64,000 bases of DNA from Mycteria americana (Eukaryota > Chordata > Aves > Ciconiiformes > Ciconiidae): assembly GCF_035582795.1 (NCBI RefSeq), contig NC_134379.1, forward strand, positions 1,054,001-1,118,000, in the 5' to 3' direction. How positions within the stretch are numbered: the stretch's first letter is position 1; every line of letters starts with the position of its first letter. Positions 12,601 through 22,980 of the stretch are shown piece after piece. Under the pieces are notes generated by a model that saw only the letters and a program-made list of their open reading frames with translations, had not been told where the DNA came from and did no database searches. Made by a program: the position numbers and the translations under genes.

Positions 12601-15600
12601 GGTCAGCCTTCTGCGGCTGGAGCTCTGCACTGGGACGCTGGAGATGTGGGGTCGAGCGCCTGTAGTCCTTGGGCAAATTCCTTAATTTAGCCTGTTCTTG
12701 TTGCCCTTGCATAAAATGGGGAGAGTTCCTTATCTCTCTTCTGTCTGGCTTGTTTGGACTGAGCTCCCAAGGGGGAGAATGGTCTGCTGTCACGTGTTAC
12801 GTGCTGCAGAGATCCGCTGGGGACTTGTGGCTGCTACAGCCTTTTCAACAGTGAAATACCTGTGTGGTCTTGGTATTTACGAAGCAATAAATGCGTAGTT
12901 TGAATTTGCTTTCTGAATGCCTACTTGACTTCTTTGTGCAGAACAACATTGGCTTGGTGCTCCATGGGGTTATGGAGTATGACCTGTCCCTCCGGTTCCT
13001 GGAGAACGCGCTGGCCATCAGCTCCAAGTATCACGGCTCCAAGTCTTTGAAAGTTGCACTAAGGTGAGGCAGGGTGGAGTGCTGGGCTGTGTCACCGTAC
13101 TGTTAAGGAGAGCGAGTACATTCACCACGCGCTCATACGGGAGGGAGCTGATCCGCCTGTGTCCAGCGGCATCCTGTCCAATGCGAGATTCAGTCTCGTC
13201 CCAGCTGTCAGCCTCCTCGGGACTGCTGGGCTGTGTGAGCCAAGGTCATGGTGCAGCATCCAAGTTTGTGGTCTCGAAAGACAGAGATCCCTTGTTCTTA
13301 AAGTTAATTGTGGGACCTGCTGTAATGCTGGTTGCCCCAGAAATCTGTCAAGATGACCCTGGTCCTTGTGGACTCTCAGTAGAAAAACGTATGTGGCAAG
13401 CGAAGGTTGGAGAGCAAGGCTAATGTAATTATACTGGGAGACTGGGATGATACGTAAACACTTGTATTTAATTGTTTTAGCCCTCGGGGAGCTATCTTTG
13501 AGAAGCATATAATTTGCTTTTGTCCTTTACCATAAAGCCTTGTATTTGAATAAAACACTGAGCGGCTTCCTTGTTTCCAAGGGAGCTACGAGCAGTCGGC
13601 ACCTTTAGGCTCTGCTCTAGATACCCACTGCTCCTCAGTGCTGTGTGCATTGTCCTTGAATGCAAACCTGGCTGGCTATCAACCAAGCAGTGGCCCACTC
13701 CTAATTACTACTACCACACCGCAACCCATCTGTTCTTCGTCAGGGTGAAAATAAATCTTATTAAGCACCCACAAGAGCCTGATTTGTTTTCCAGCAGTTG
13801 ATGGATATGCATTCTGCAGAAAGCATCTTGCTTTCCTTCAGTAGCATGGGGATGCTTGATGAGATTCATCACCTCCCACAGAGTAATACTGCCAAAACCA
13901 GAAATCTTCTTTTCATTCCAGAAACACTAAGGAAGCAAAGTCCAAGCCAAGTCAGCTCTCCCAACTGGAGAGAGCCCAGGTGACTTGGGTCCCAGCTCTG
14001 CCACTGGTTTGCTGGTTGTTTCTGTGCTGAAAGGTTTTGTGGTTTGTTTTTTTTTTTACTTTTGGCTGTGAATAATCAAGTAATTCACACCTTTGCTTTC
14101 CAAAACCCAAAAAGACCCTTTTTGAAGGGTAAGGGCTTATGGCTGCTTCCTTCTTCTCCTGTTAACAAATCTAGCCCTGAGATGTTCCCGTGGATGTGCT
14201 GCCTCCATTCAGTTCACTGCTGTGGCCTTCAGCTTTCCTGGGTGCAGGAGGAAAAAATCCCCAGTTCAGCCTTTACTTCTGTAGGTCACTTCTCAGCATT
14301 TCAACAAAAATGCAGCCCAAAGCAGTGTAGTACACTAATTCCCAAAGGGGGTGAGGAGAAGTAGCTACCAGGGTGCTGTATTCAGAGTCCAGTATCTGCC
14401 CTCTTTGACGCTGATATTAACACTTCTAGCCTAAACATCGTTATGTTAAAGTCATGCTCGCTGTAGTGCAGAAATGTTTCTTCTTCGTTAAAGTACCTCT
14501 AAACCCTTCTCCTTCCATCAGCCACCACTTGGTAGCCCGAGTGTATGAGAGCAAAGCAGAATTCCGGTCAGCTCTGCAGCACGAGAAGGAAGGCTACACC
14601 ATCTACAAAAACCAGGTAACGAGCGTGCAGGCTGCGCGTTTGTGTCGCATCACTTCCCTGCCAGAAACGAGCAGTACCACTGCAAAACAGTGCCACGACT
14701 TGGAACTCGGGGAGGCCTTTCTTACGAACAGCTCTGAGCAGACGCCAGGGAATCTTCTTCCTAGGGACAGGGCAGAATTGCCGCCCTGTACAATAATTGA
14801 CCGGATTTTATGCCCAAAGTCCTTCAGTAGCCTTCCTGCAAGTTTGTGCTTGCTGTACCCCTGTCGCTGGACAGAAGCTTCTGTTGGTGGCACAGCCCCG
14901 CGTTCTGGCAGGGCACCGAGCGAGCTGGTCTGTTCTTCCCACTTTTTGCACCACCTGTCTCTTAAATACCAGATCCAAACTAGTTCGGTAGTTGAGCTGT
15001 TTCGTGGGCAATACCTTCTCCCGCTCGCAGCCCTTGCTGATGCACAGTGAAACTTCTGCATCAGCCCGGGGTCTGTCCGAACACGTCTGCCGTTGTGCAC
15101 TGTGATTCAGCGCCATCTCACTGGCTGAAAGCACAGCCTCGTGGAGGGAACGCTGCTCACCCTGCAAACATGCTCCTACTTGATGGAAATGTGTAATGTT
15201 GATAATAAGGCTCCTAAAGGAATTTGGTCGGTTTGTTTTTTGAATGCCAAGGCAGGTGAAATCCAGTTCTGAGGAGTTTCTATAAGGATGTTGAGCTAGC
15301 AGAGACTGGGAGCGCACCCTGGTTTGGGTCCTGTTCTGCTTTGTAATGTTGTATCTTTGTTTTTCCCCCTTTTCCGATTAGCTTGGAGAACACCATGAAA
15401 AGACCAAAGAGAGCTCTGAGTACTTGAAATACCTGACTCAGCAAGCAGTCGCTCTTCAACGCACAATGAACGAGATTTACAAGAACGGCTCCAATGCGAA
15501 CATCATGCCACTTAAGGTAACCTTATGCAATGAGAGCAATCGAGAGCACTTGCCATGAAGGCAGAGATTTGTATTTAGCGGCTCCTGAAGGACGCTGAGC

Positions 15601-18307
15601 GTACACAGGCAGATGCTGTCTGCAGGAGGTGGTCATGGCTGTGCCGGTTGCAGACCCTTCACAGGCAGGAGGTCCCTGCGAAGGCAGAGGCTCAGACAGA
15701 CGCAGCACAGTGCAACCAGTGCGGTCTGAGCGTTTGTTCCCTCCGCTTCTGAACAGAGCGGCTCTGGGCTCTGGCTCTTTCTCCTGAGCACAGCTGACCG
15801 CGGTGCAGGGCACCCAGGGAAACGGGTAAGGACGCGCTGGGCAGCTCGCAGCCTGGGAGCCTGGGACGCCTACGCGCAAACCTGCCCCTCTGCTGACTCA
15901 CTGGCTGTAGGCAGGTTGCTCAATCCAGAAGTGGTTCAGTTTCCTCATCCTAAAAAATGCTGTCATCTTTCACCAGGTGCTTTGTTCTCCTTCCAAGGAT
16001 TTTGTGGTGTGGGGAGGCTGGGCAGCGGAGCGGAGCGTGGGGGGGCCTGCCTCGCCTTGCCTTACATGGAGCAGGAGCGCCTTGGCCCTCTTGGGCCAAC
16101 CCCAGCTGCTCTTATCTGCCGGTGCAGCTGGCAGATCGCACCAGCCCGTCTGTGGCGTAGCTAGGGGAGTACGCACTTGTGCGATGGGAGCTCTCCCTGC
16201 CGTGCTGTACGCTGGTGGCTGCCAGGGAACTGTGAGCCAGCGCGTTGGGAAAGAGGCTTCCAGCTGCAGAAACTCCCTCCCAGTAGAAAGGGCAGAGCAC
16301 AATAGTGCTCTGGGAGTGGCTGGGTTTTCTTCTCACTGCAAAGAACTGGGTACAGAACTGAGGAGGTTATGGCAGAGTAATCTGAGCATAAGGACCTTGA
16401 ATTGAGTAAATGGTCAAGTCCAGGAAATGGTGTCCAGCTACGAGGCCCAAACCCTTAGAGCGGTAATGAAGACTTTACCCTTGTTACAACACTTGAAGGA
16501 GAGAGGGGGAAAAAAACCCAACATGTTTTGAACTCACATATACACTGCGTTTAACTGGAGTCCCACATGGTTCCGAGGGAAGGTTGCCCACAGTGACCAC
16601 AGGCCTCTAGATGCTGCTTTTCAACTTACGGATATAAGGAAGTAGAAAATATAAACTATGCCACCTTACAGCTACGTGAGTGTCGTATGAGACCTAGATT
16701 TTTCTCAGCTGTTGGTAAATGGTGTCTGGACTTGCTTAGGAGCTCTAAGTTGTTCTGTCTGGGTTTTGACTTTAAAAACGTTTTTTTTCTCTTACACTGT
16801 AGTTCACAGCTCCCAGTATGGCCAGTGTCCTGGAGCAGCTCAACATTATCAATGGAATTCTCTTCATTCCACTAAGGTAGAGTGATACTCTGTGTGCCGT
16901 ACCTTTAGAAATCAAGTAGTCTTTTTGTGTAATCTTTGTTCCCAAGACAGCATAAATGCAATGCTTCCCTTTGCATTAAGAGTCCCTCACATGAAGCGTG
17001 GAGTTTCCAGTGATCTTGGGTACCTCTTCTCTTCAGGCAGCACTAGGCAAATAATGGCAGAGACTGTCACTTCTGCATGAAAACTGCTTTTGAAGGTGCT
17101 GGGTCCCCTGAAGGCACTGCTGAACACTTGAAGGACCCCTGGGCAATCCTTAGTGGCACTAAAAAAGCTCCTGGTTGGGGGAACACTGCATGAAATGTCA
17201 GGTGTCTCTTTCCAGACTGTAACCTTGAGCTTGTAGCAGCAATCTGGTCTCATAAAACCTAAAACCCCCAACTGCTCCGTGAAGCTAAAGGAAATCAGGC
17301 AAGCTTCCTGGAGCATTGATGCATCGGTGGGCAAGACCACTGTTGTGTGACTTGCCCCATGGGTCGCTCTGCAAGCAGCCAGGAGCTGGCATCTCCCCTC
17401 GTCGCCTGGTCTCAGGCCGTCACCCCAGCAGCAAAGGGATTCGTTCCTGCTCTGCACGCAGCTAAACGAGGTAGTTGAAGCACAGTCAGTGGTCTCTACC
17501 CAGAAGAAATGAAGTGAGCAGTGCTGGGCTGTGAGGAACAGCGCTGACTTCCACAGACAAGGCTGCTTAGCGGGGTAGTTGCTTTAAGTACCTCTTGGAG
17601 GTGTTCCTTCCCCAGCTCCACAGGATTTGTTTACAAAGAACATTAGCTGAGATCGTAATACTAGCCCTAATTATCATCATCATCTTTGAGACCACTATAA
17701 ACAGCAGTACTCTTAAATTATTTTTTTCATTTATTATAAATTGTCTCTTAGCCTTTTAGTTGAAAATTTGATTGGGGTAGTGGTAGAAAAACAAGCTGAG
17801 CCGAGACTGGATTCTTCTAAGGTGATAGATAAATAATCACCGATGGTAAAAATTCACCAGAAGCAGCTGGAGGCTGCCTGGACATAGACAAGCTCAACCC
17901 CACTGCTGGGGCCACTGTGACCCCAGTGGCCACTGGTGGGTCACACCCTGGTGCCTCTCTGTTCCAAACCAAATGGCAACCCAAGCACCTAGCCCTGCGC
18001 GGGTATTGCTGAGCTCTGGCAGGAGGAGGGCAGGCGCTAGGAGCATTCCCATTGCGTTGAACGCTACCTTGTCCCTGTGCTTGACACTGTTCCTAAAGCT
18101 AGTCTAATGTTTGCTACCCTTCCTGGTTTCCCCTTCAGCCAAAAAGACTTGGAGAACCTTAAAGCAGAGGTGCAGCGACGCCAGCAGCTCCAAGAAAGCA
18201 TAAAAAGTGGCGAACAGCTGGAACCAGAGGACAAAGCTGTGGAGGAGAAAGAGGCTGAGCCAAGCATGCCTTCTGCTGAGATCCCCTTAACACAGAGCTC
18301 TGCTTAA
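551..18307 (+). CDS. CLUH: CLUH, clustered mitochondria homologue (3' part, 18 coding exons, 5' end outside window)
   Basis: CLUH is a cytosolic RNA-binding protein that binds mRNAs of nuclear-encoded mitochondrial proteins, controls their stability and translation, and prevents mitochondrial clustering (family knowledge). Exons, all GT-AG: 551-643, 1200-1894, 3084-3301, 3967-4071, 5232-5332, 7482-7634, 8257-8319, 8996-9240, 10038-10122, 10813-10966, 11319-11458, 11571-11651, 12295-12420, 12942-13063, 14522-14615, 15382-15516, 16803-16876, 18139-18307. They join in one frame to 950 codons plus TAA. Human CLUH has about 1,300 residues, so roughly the first quarter lies left of the window. Order in the part seen: most of the Clu domain (about 1-270), an acidic variable linker (about 275-320), the conserved central CLU region, a lysine/arginine patch (513-522), TPR repeats (about 640-830), and a charged tail. 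No frameshift or stop interrupts it. Identity rests on near-verbatim agreement with the remembered human protein. Confidence 0.97.
1200..1894 (+). CDS. CLUH: CLUH exon B, large Clu-domain exon
   Basis: 695 nt, the largest exon here, residues 32-262 plus two bases of Arg263. It starts [16 protein letters not shown] and ends DAFVEH(R), covering the main body of the Clu domain. The reading frame is open upstream through the intron, so a longer ORF starting at 1122 is not the true exon start; the acceptor is CCTCCAG at 1193-1199 and the donor GTGAGC at 1895. Confidence 0.97.
3084..3301 (+). CDS. CLUH: CLUH exon C, end of Clu domain and acidic linker
   Basis: 218 nt, residues 263-335 plus one base of 336. 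It begins (R)[15 protein letters not shown], then runs into a Ser/Glu/Asp/Asn-rich low-complexity segment (about residues 280-318) before the conserved [14 protein letters not shown]. The linker differs clearly from the remembered human sequence, whereas both flanks match. Donor GTATTT at 3302 is weak but gives the correct frame with the next exon. Confidence 0.93.
3967..4071 (+). CDS. CLUH: CLUH exon D
   Basis: 105 nt, residues 336-370 plus one base of Gly371: (V)[16 protein letters not shown] through [12 protein letters not shown](G). Acceptor CTCCAG and donor GTATGT at 4072. The split Val at the junction is one residue not obvious in the human protein, so a neighbouring splice choice is possible. 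Confidence 0.95.
5232..5332 (+). CDS. CLUH: CLUH exon E
   Basis: 101 nt, residues 371-404: (G)[12 protein letters not shown] through [10 protein letters not shown]. Polypyrimidine acceptor TTTACTCTCCTAG; donor GTAAGG at 5333. The longest CLUH intron in the window (2,149 nt) follows. Confidence 0.96.
5333..7481 (+). other. Largest CLUH intron in the window, with a GC-rich pocket
   Basis: 2,149-nt intron. Around 6850-7290 the sequence is GC-rich and open in several frames on both strands, including a 192-codon stretch on + and 142 and 103 codons on -. The encoded strings are low in conserved character and overlap each other, so I treat them as compositional. A MIR-like relic lies near 6466-6533. 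Other CLUH introns (112 to 1,458 nt) hold nothing beyond the repeats listed separately. Confidence 0.6.
6466..6533 (+). repeat. MIR-like SINE relic (weak)
   Basis: Matches the remembered MIR 5' half in pattern: CCCTGCTCTGCTACCGAG, then GTGGCCTCAGGCAAACC, corresponding to the MIR segment reading roughly 'cagctctgccact..tgtgaccttgggcaa'. Diverged and short. Confidence 0.4.
7482..7634 (+). CDS. CLUH: CLUH exon F
   Basis: 153 nt in phase 0, residues 405-455: [20 protein letters not shown] through [12 protein letters not shown]. Contains the conserved [10 protein letters not shown] stretch. Acceptor CACCCTGCAG; donor GTAAGC at 7635. Confidence 0.97.
8257..8319 (+). CDS. CLUH: CLUH exon G, 63-nt exon
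   Basis: 63 nt in phase 0, the shortest coding exon here, residues 456-476: [19 protein letters not shown] plus LQ. Being symmetrical, it could be skipped without a frameshift. Acceptor TTGGGTAG; donor GTATGA at 8320. Confidence 0.96.
8996..9240 (+). CDS. CLUH: CLUH exon H with basic patch
   Basis: 245 nt, residues 477-557 plus two bases of Cys558. Starts [20 protein letters not shown] and includes a dense Lys/Arg cluster, [10 protein letters not shown], at residues 513-522 (9104-9133), then [20 protein letters not shown]. Acceptor CGCTGTAG; donor GTAAGC at 9241. Confidence 0.97.
10038..10122 (+). CDS. CLUH: CLUH exon I
   Basis: 85 nt, residues 558-586: (C)[18 protein letters not shown] through SLKTGVQ. 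Acceptor TTTTTCCAG; donor GTAAGA at 10123. Confidence 0.96.
10813..10966 (+). CDS. CLUH: CLUH exon J
   Basis: 154 nt, residues 587-637 plus one base of Gly638: [20 protein letters not shown] through [13 protein letters not shown](G). It leads into the TPR region. Acceptor TTCCTCCAG; donor GTACAG at 10967. Confidence 0.96.
11319..11458 (+). CDS. CLUH: CLUH exon K, first TPR helices
   Basis: 140 nt, residues 638-684: (G)[20 protein letters not shown] through [10 protein letters not shown]. The spacing of small and aromatic residues fits a TPR repeat. Acceptor TTTTTTCAG; donor GTAAGC at 11459, followed by an intron of only 112 nt. Confidence 0.96.
11571..11651 (+). CDS. CLUH: CLUH exon L, TPR
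   Basis: 81 nt in phase 0, residues 685-711: [20 protein letters not shown] then PNTIQEY, a TPR helix ending in the GxEHPNT motif typical of kinesin-light-chain-like TPRs. Acceptor TGTTTAG; donor GTGAGT at 11652. Confidence 0.96.
12295..12420 (+). CDS. CLUH: CLUH exon M, TPR
   Basis: 126 nt in phase 0, residues 712-753: [20 protein letters not shown] through [14 protein letters not shown] second GEDHPE motif marks the next TPR. Acceptor TTGTTACAG; donor GTAAGT at 12421. Confidence 0.96.
12628..12735 (+). repeat. MIR-like SINE relic
   Basis: The succession GGGGTCGAGCGCC, then GTCCTTGGGCAAATTCCTTA, then CATAAAATGGGGAGAGTTCC follows the order and spacing of the MIR consensus core (gggttcgag, ccttgggcaa-tt-ctta, gtaaaatggggata). 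It lies in the CLUH intron after exon M, in sense orientation. Ancient MIR relics are known at low density in birds. Confidence 0.6.
12942..13063 (+). CDS. CLUH: CLUH exon N, TPR
   Basis: 122 nt, residues 754-793 plus two bases of Ser794: [20 protein letters not shown] through [11 protein letters not shown](S). Acceptor TTTGTGCAG; donor GTGAGG at 13064. Confidence 0.96.
13979..14020 (+). repeat. Short MIR-like fragment
   Basis: TGACTTGGGTCCCAGCTCTG followed by CCACTGGTTTGCTGG resembles the 5' part of MIR (gggttcgaatcccagctctgccact). Only about 40 nt are recognisable. Confidence 0.45.
14522..14615 (+). CDS. CLUH: CLUH exon O, TPR
   Basis: 94 nt, residues 794-825: (S)[19 protein letters not shown] through GYTIYKNQ. 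The frame happens to stay open into both flanking introns, so a 198-residue ORF seen here is not a separate gene. Acceptor CTTCCATCAG; donor GTAACG at 14616. Confidence 0.96.
15382..15516 (+). CDS. CLUH: CLUH exon P
   Basis: 135 nt in phase 0, residues 826-870: [20 protein letters not shown] through [16 protein letters not shown], the last TPR helix and a linker. Acceptor TTTTCCGATTAG; donor GTAACC at 15517. Confidence 0.96.
15912..15975 (+). repeat. Short MIR-like fragment
   Basis: GGTTGCTCAATCCAG, then TTCAGTTTCCTCATCC and TAAAAAATGCTGTCATC resemble the MIR segment 'cctcagtttcctcatctgtaaaatggggataa'. Weakly diverged core, short extent, in the CLUH intron after exon P. Confidence 0.5.
16803..16876 (+). 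CDS. CLUH: CLUH exon Q
   Basis: 74 nt, residues 871-894 plus two bases of Ser895: [20 protein letters not shown] then FIPL(S), a highly conserved C-terminal motif of CLUH. Acceptor CACTGTAG; donor GTAGAG at 16877. Confidence 0.96.
18139..18307 (+). CDS. CLUH: CLUH terminal coding exon and stop
   Basis: 169 nt, residues 895-950 and TAA at 18305-18307. Begins (S)[18 protein letters not shown], probably a short coiled coil, then a Glu/Pro/Ser-rich tail ending LTQSSA. The tail diverges from the remembered human end, which is longer and Ala/Pro-rich. Acceptor CCCTTCAG. Confidence 0.95.
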
Positions 18308-19004
18308 TGTGTACCTCGCTTAAAAAAAAAAAAGTTTAAACCACCCTTTTCTGAATCTGACCCAGGGTCTCGGACTCCCCTGGAGCAGCTCCTCCTTTTT
18401 TGACAATGTTATTGCACTGGTACAATTAATACACAATGCAAAGAACTAATCTGAGAAATGTAATCTGTCTGACTGAGCTTGTGTCTGCCACGTGAAGGGG
18501 AAGGTGGCCAGGATGCAGCAGCATATGAGAGACCCATCCTAGGTGAGCGCAGCCAGAGGCTGTGGTGCCTGCGTGTGTACGTGTTGTGTGTGCGCATATC
18601 ATCAGTTATTTCTACTTTGTACATATGAATTCCAAATGAACTGTCTTGAGGTATGTAACATTTCTCAGGTCATTTTTATGTTGACTAAGGACACTGCTTT
18701 GCTAAAACAGTACAAAACCAGCCCCATCCACTGCTCAGCATTCTTGTAAAACGTGGATTCCAAGCCAAAAGATTTATTTTCCCCCAGTCACTATCCCGAT
18801 TTGTGCTAAGGAAAACCAAGCAGCCATATTTGTATTGCTCAGATGACTGAAGCCTGTAACGTGTGTGTATAAGCGGGGGAATGTACAGCATTTTCTACAT
18901 CAGGATATAGCCATTGGATTCCTTTAACCATTTTTTCTACTTTTGGTTGGCAGTTTGGCAATTTGGTGGGGTTTTGTAACATTCACATTCTAATTTTCAA
19001 GGTA

Positions 19005-19063
19005 AAGATATAGATAGAGAGAGAGAGAGATATAGAGAGAGATAGATATATATATATATATAT
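19005..19063. repeat. GA/TA compound microsatellite in the CLUH 3' UTR
   Basis: About 59 nt of alternating GATA, GA and TA units ending in a pure (TA) run of about nine units before GATACTC. It is inside the inferred CLUH 3' UTR, so it would be transcribed as a purine/AU-rich stretch that could fold on itself. Confidence 0.85.
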
Positions 19064-20063
19064 GATACTCACAGTTCCACCTCTCTGCTCTGCTTGTAGC
19101 TGAGTAACTTAGGATACTGTATCCAAAGAGTGAGGGCTTGATGTTTAAAAAAGCGCACAAACTTCCATTACAATGGAAACCCCAGTGCCTAGGAGAGATT
19201 GATAACGGCATCAAATGAGGTCTGAACGAGTGATTTAGCAGGAACTTGTGGCCCTAGCGAAAGGGGGGGAAGAGGGGAGGAAAAGCCAGAAATAGGGACT
19301 TGGTCTCATTTGCAATAGCAACTGTAACACAGAGCTGATGGACTTTAACCTGACGGGCAAGTTGAACCAGATTGGAATCCTACATTTCCCACAACCTGAA
19401 ATTACTCGGCTTTGGGGAGGGGAGGGGGTTTAGCCAAAAACTAAAATTCCCACAGCACCAAAACCTCTGGCTAAGACCTTCTGAACTAACTTTTTTGCAC
19501 ACTGGTTTGAGATTGTTGCCGGGGGAGCTTCCATTGCTGGCAATGGACGTTACTGAAAGGGCAGATGCCACTAAACAAAGCCTCGCGCCCCCTCCCCACC
19601 ACACACACAGCAGTGGTGGTCGTCCGTGACTCGCGCGTGCTCCCCTGGCCACGCCGGTCACCGAGCAGGGGAGCTGTGGCCGCTGCAGGCCATGGTATGC
19701 CGACAGAGTTGAATGTCCTTTTTTCCAAACAGATCAAGCTGTAGAACAACTTCCGAGCGCTAGTCCACAGCCACCCTGTGCTGACAGGGGAGTCCAGTCC
19801 CTCTCTCGTGTTGTCTGTCACGGATAGTACCCTGTGCTAATTTGCGTTGCTTCTTTTACTGACCTTCTGGAGAACAAGTGCTGTCACTGTGCTCTGTACC
19901 CTTGGTTCCCTGTACTGCATTACAGGTATTTGTAACTCTCGGTGGGGGGGAGGGAAGGAGGGGAGCAGCCTCCGAGTCGTTAGAGGCAATGAAGCAGGAA
20001 CAGTCTTTACTGCAAAAGAACTTGCTCCTATTAGAAAAATTCTGAATTTCCTGGAGAGCAATC

Positions 20064-20069
20064 AATAAA
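20064..20069 (+). terminator. Candidate CLUH polyadenylation signal AATAAA
   Basis: First canonical hexamer on the + strand downstream of the CLUH stop, with a T-rich downstream element. A second AATAAA at 20574-20579 could give a longer form. Confidence 0.55.
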
Positions 20070-20090
20070 TGACTACAGTGCATCTTTCCT

Positions 20091-22980
20091 ACAAGATTTT
20101 TCTTTTACTAGTGTCTTTCAGTCCATTAAAAGCTTTTTAAACTATTTTAGGTACGTTATTGGTTCCTTTACAGTTTGGTGCAAGGGGTTGGATACCATGA
20201 GGCTGAACACCATCACTGAGCTGCCGCTTCTGAGCAGGAGCCAGTAGCAGAGAACAGGTACAGAGCAGCTGGAGGCTTTAAAACCTGTAACCGCACTGAC
20301 GCCACGCTGCGGCGTTCAGTGCCCCATTAAGCACTCCTCTACCTGCAAATCCTTGTTCTCTGCAGCCAGGAGACACTCTTCCCCAGCTTGCATTCCTTAG
20401 CGATGCTCAAGGTTGGTGCGTGCACGCTGGGTTGTTTCACCGACCTGCGGCACTGAAAGCTCTGGGTCCATTTTGGCACGGGAACATTTCAGTACGAGCT
20501 TGTGCGGTTAACGCTGCCTCTGCTCTGTGCACCCTCTTCCTCTGGACAGAGGAACTGACTCCAAAAGATCAGTAATAAAACTAGTACTGGAATCGCAACC
20601 ACAGCGCCCCACGCCCCCGGAGAAGCCAGCACCACCCTCTTCTGCCACCAGCTGCTTCAGAACCACTTTAGCCTCAAGGGAGAGGAGCTACTTCTCCACC
20701 TTGCTCAAGGGGAGAGGGGGGAGCAGCGGCACACTGCGCCGAGGATTTTTGAAGCTGAAGGATACAGGCTACACAGCCAAGCAGCCTGAACGCCATCGTT
20801 AGCTGTTAAGTAACCGCATTTACAACACGCGTTCCGTAATTCTCTCTCCCTCGCTCGGGATTTGGGTGTTCTCAGGTACTCTGTTCACAAGTTCTTAAAA
20901 AAGAACAAATGGAGAACTGACTAAACTAGTGCTGGGGATGTACCAGGTCAAGTGGAGGTGGGCGTTCAGGAACTGAACGCAGCTCTCCCAGCCCTGGAAC
21001 AACTCGCCTCGGTGAGACCGGCTCTGTCCTAGTGCTCACAGTTACCCCTAGGCCACCACGCACCTTCCCAGACCTATTCAGGTCTGGCTCAGACAGGATT
21101 TAACACCCCCGCTGTAAGGCTCACGTAGAAGCACTGAACCTCAGCTGTTCCCGTAGCTGGCAGAGAACTATGCCACTGCCTGAGAAAAGTAACTGCAGCA
21201 AAAGGGAATGTTTCTCATCTTTCTCTGAAATCATCAGCAGCGCTGAAGGAGGCACACCGAAACACATTATTTTTATCCTCCTTGCTTTCTTTCCAGACAG
21301 AGGGATTTCCAGCACTTAATGTCATCAGACATATCGCATACCACAAAAGCAACAACTTACTTTCAAGGGAAAGTCAGCAGTTAAACCTTGGCTGCATTTA
21401 GCGGTTGTACTGTTCGGAGCAAAGCCTACTCAACTGAATAGTCATCTTCCCACCATTGACCAGAATCCCTCTACGTGCAATTTCTTTTCATATTCAACCC
21501 TGTCTGCTGAAAAATGCTTTAATAGCTATCAGTGCTATATCAAACTGGAAACAACTGGCAGAAACCGGTCTCATAGCCTTACAAAGCTGCTTTCAGGCGC
21601 TCGCTGCATAACCAACAAGTCACCGAGTTGAAGGGGAAAACAAAATTCTTCAGCTACCCAGATTGCTCTTCGCAACTTACATTTTAATATCCCTTCTCTC
21701 TCCCTTTTGATAAGCTTACTGTTTGCAAATATATAGGAGGCTTTCCTTTCAAACCTGCATCCTAACACCGTCCCTGGACCGGACACTGGGGACAGCCAGC
21801 CCGTTGGGCTCAGCCAGGACGTCCGACTCGCACGTTCGCTCTGGCAGAGCGGGAGAGGCAGTTGTTTTTCCCAAACGACAGCCAGTCTCCCCCGAAAGCC
21901 TGTCCCAGGTCTGTTCCTGCTACTAACGCCGTGCAAGACGCATACACAGAACACAGCTGGTAGGAGCCTTGTTTCATTCTCTCCCCCGCATCGCGGTCAA
22001 GGTCACGTCCTTGCTCTTCCATCAATGAAGGAATGCACATTTCCATTTTAGTTCACTGACCCATTTATAAGCAGCCTCCAAGGCAATTAAGGGCAGACCA
22101 CAGGAAAAAAAAAACCAAAAGCAAATTACACACCAACTGAAAGACACCAATAAGCAAACCAAATTTCCAAGAACCATTCAATGCCTCAGCTTTCCAGGTA
22201 CGCACCTCCCCCTGCACAGGACTTGTGTTGCCTTGGGAAGCCCAGACAGGTTACTCCCACGCTGAATCACTCGGAGGCTTCACCGCAGAGTGCAACCTAC
22301 AGCGTCAACAGCTCCCACGGTACCGAGCAGAACAGCGAACGATGGTCCTTATTAGGTCTGCTGTAAAGTAAGGGTCAAGGTAAGGGGAAAAAACAAAACA
22401 AAACAAAACCAAACCAAGGCAAAAACGGGGAAAACACAGCCCTGGGACAGGAGCAGTAAGGGAGGGAGCTGCCCTCCTGCACTCGGCCGCCGCGCACAGC
22501 AGGAAGCCGTCCGGTGCTGCACCCCGTACCCACAGTGCCTGCTTCAGCACCAGACCTTGGGGCTGCTCCCCAGCACCTTAAACAGATTACGCTCCAAACG
22601 CTTCTTCACGGAAACTCCATCACCCGTTTCCACTACACGCACGCTGCCTGCAGCGCGCCGGTCACTCAACGGGCGCACGGCGCAGGCTTCGGCAGAGACC
22701 CAGCGCAAGCGAGCCAGCGAAGCGCGCGGCACGACGTCAACCTTCAGCACAGCGTTAGAACAAGGCTCCTCCAGACCACCTACGAGACCAGCTTAACAAA
22801 CATTTTTTATAAAACCTCACTCCACCATATTAACCAGTAAAACCTTTGACTATTCTAACTGTAACCGATTGCCCTAAAAATGCTTCACATTTCTTCAGCC
22901 CAGCACAATTTAGAATGAGATAAAAAAAGCAGGTATGGAGCAAAATCTGAAGGGTGGAACACCAATAGCTTTTTTCAAAA
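20091..22980. other. Intergenic interval between convergent CLUH and PAFAH1B1
   Basis: No gene recognised. ORFs of up to 127 codons occur on both strands but show no conserved motif and overlap one another. The right part includes a small (CAAAA)n stretch at 22389-22413. GC content drops markedly from about 22.8 kb onward. Confidence 0.55.

Larger units (their letters stand above)
18308..20090 (+). other. CLUH: CLUH 3' UTR (inferred extent)
   Basis: Follows the CLUH stop directly. A canonical AATAAA at 20064-20069 is followed within about 40 nt by a T-rich stretch (TTTTTCTTTTACTAGTGTC), fitting a cleavage site near 20090. Any stop-proximal signal would give a shorter form, but I see no AATAAA between 18308 and 20063. 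It contains a GA/TA microsatellite at 19005-19063. The extent is inferred from the signal alone. Confidence 0.6.

Noticed and set aside
13851-13880. Possible C/D-box snoRNA in a CLUH intron (TGATGA-like box)
   Set aside because: No D box at a proper distance and no terminal stem could be found.
14454-15050. 198-codon + ORF suggesting a separate small gene
   Set aside because: Its conserved middle is CLUH exon O (14522-14615); the rest is intron that happens to stay open.
20527-20802. 91-codon + ORF downstream of CLUH
   Set aside because: No recognisable domain, no homologous exon context, and it lies beyond the first CLUH poly(A) signal.
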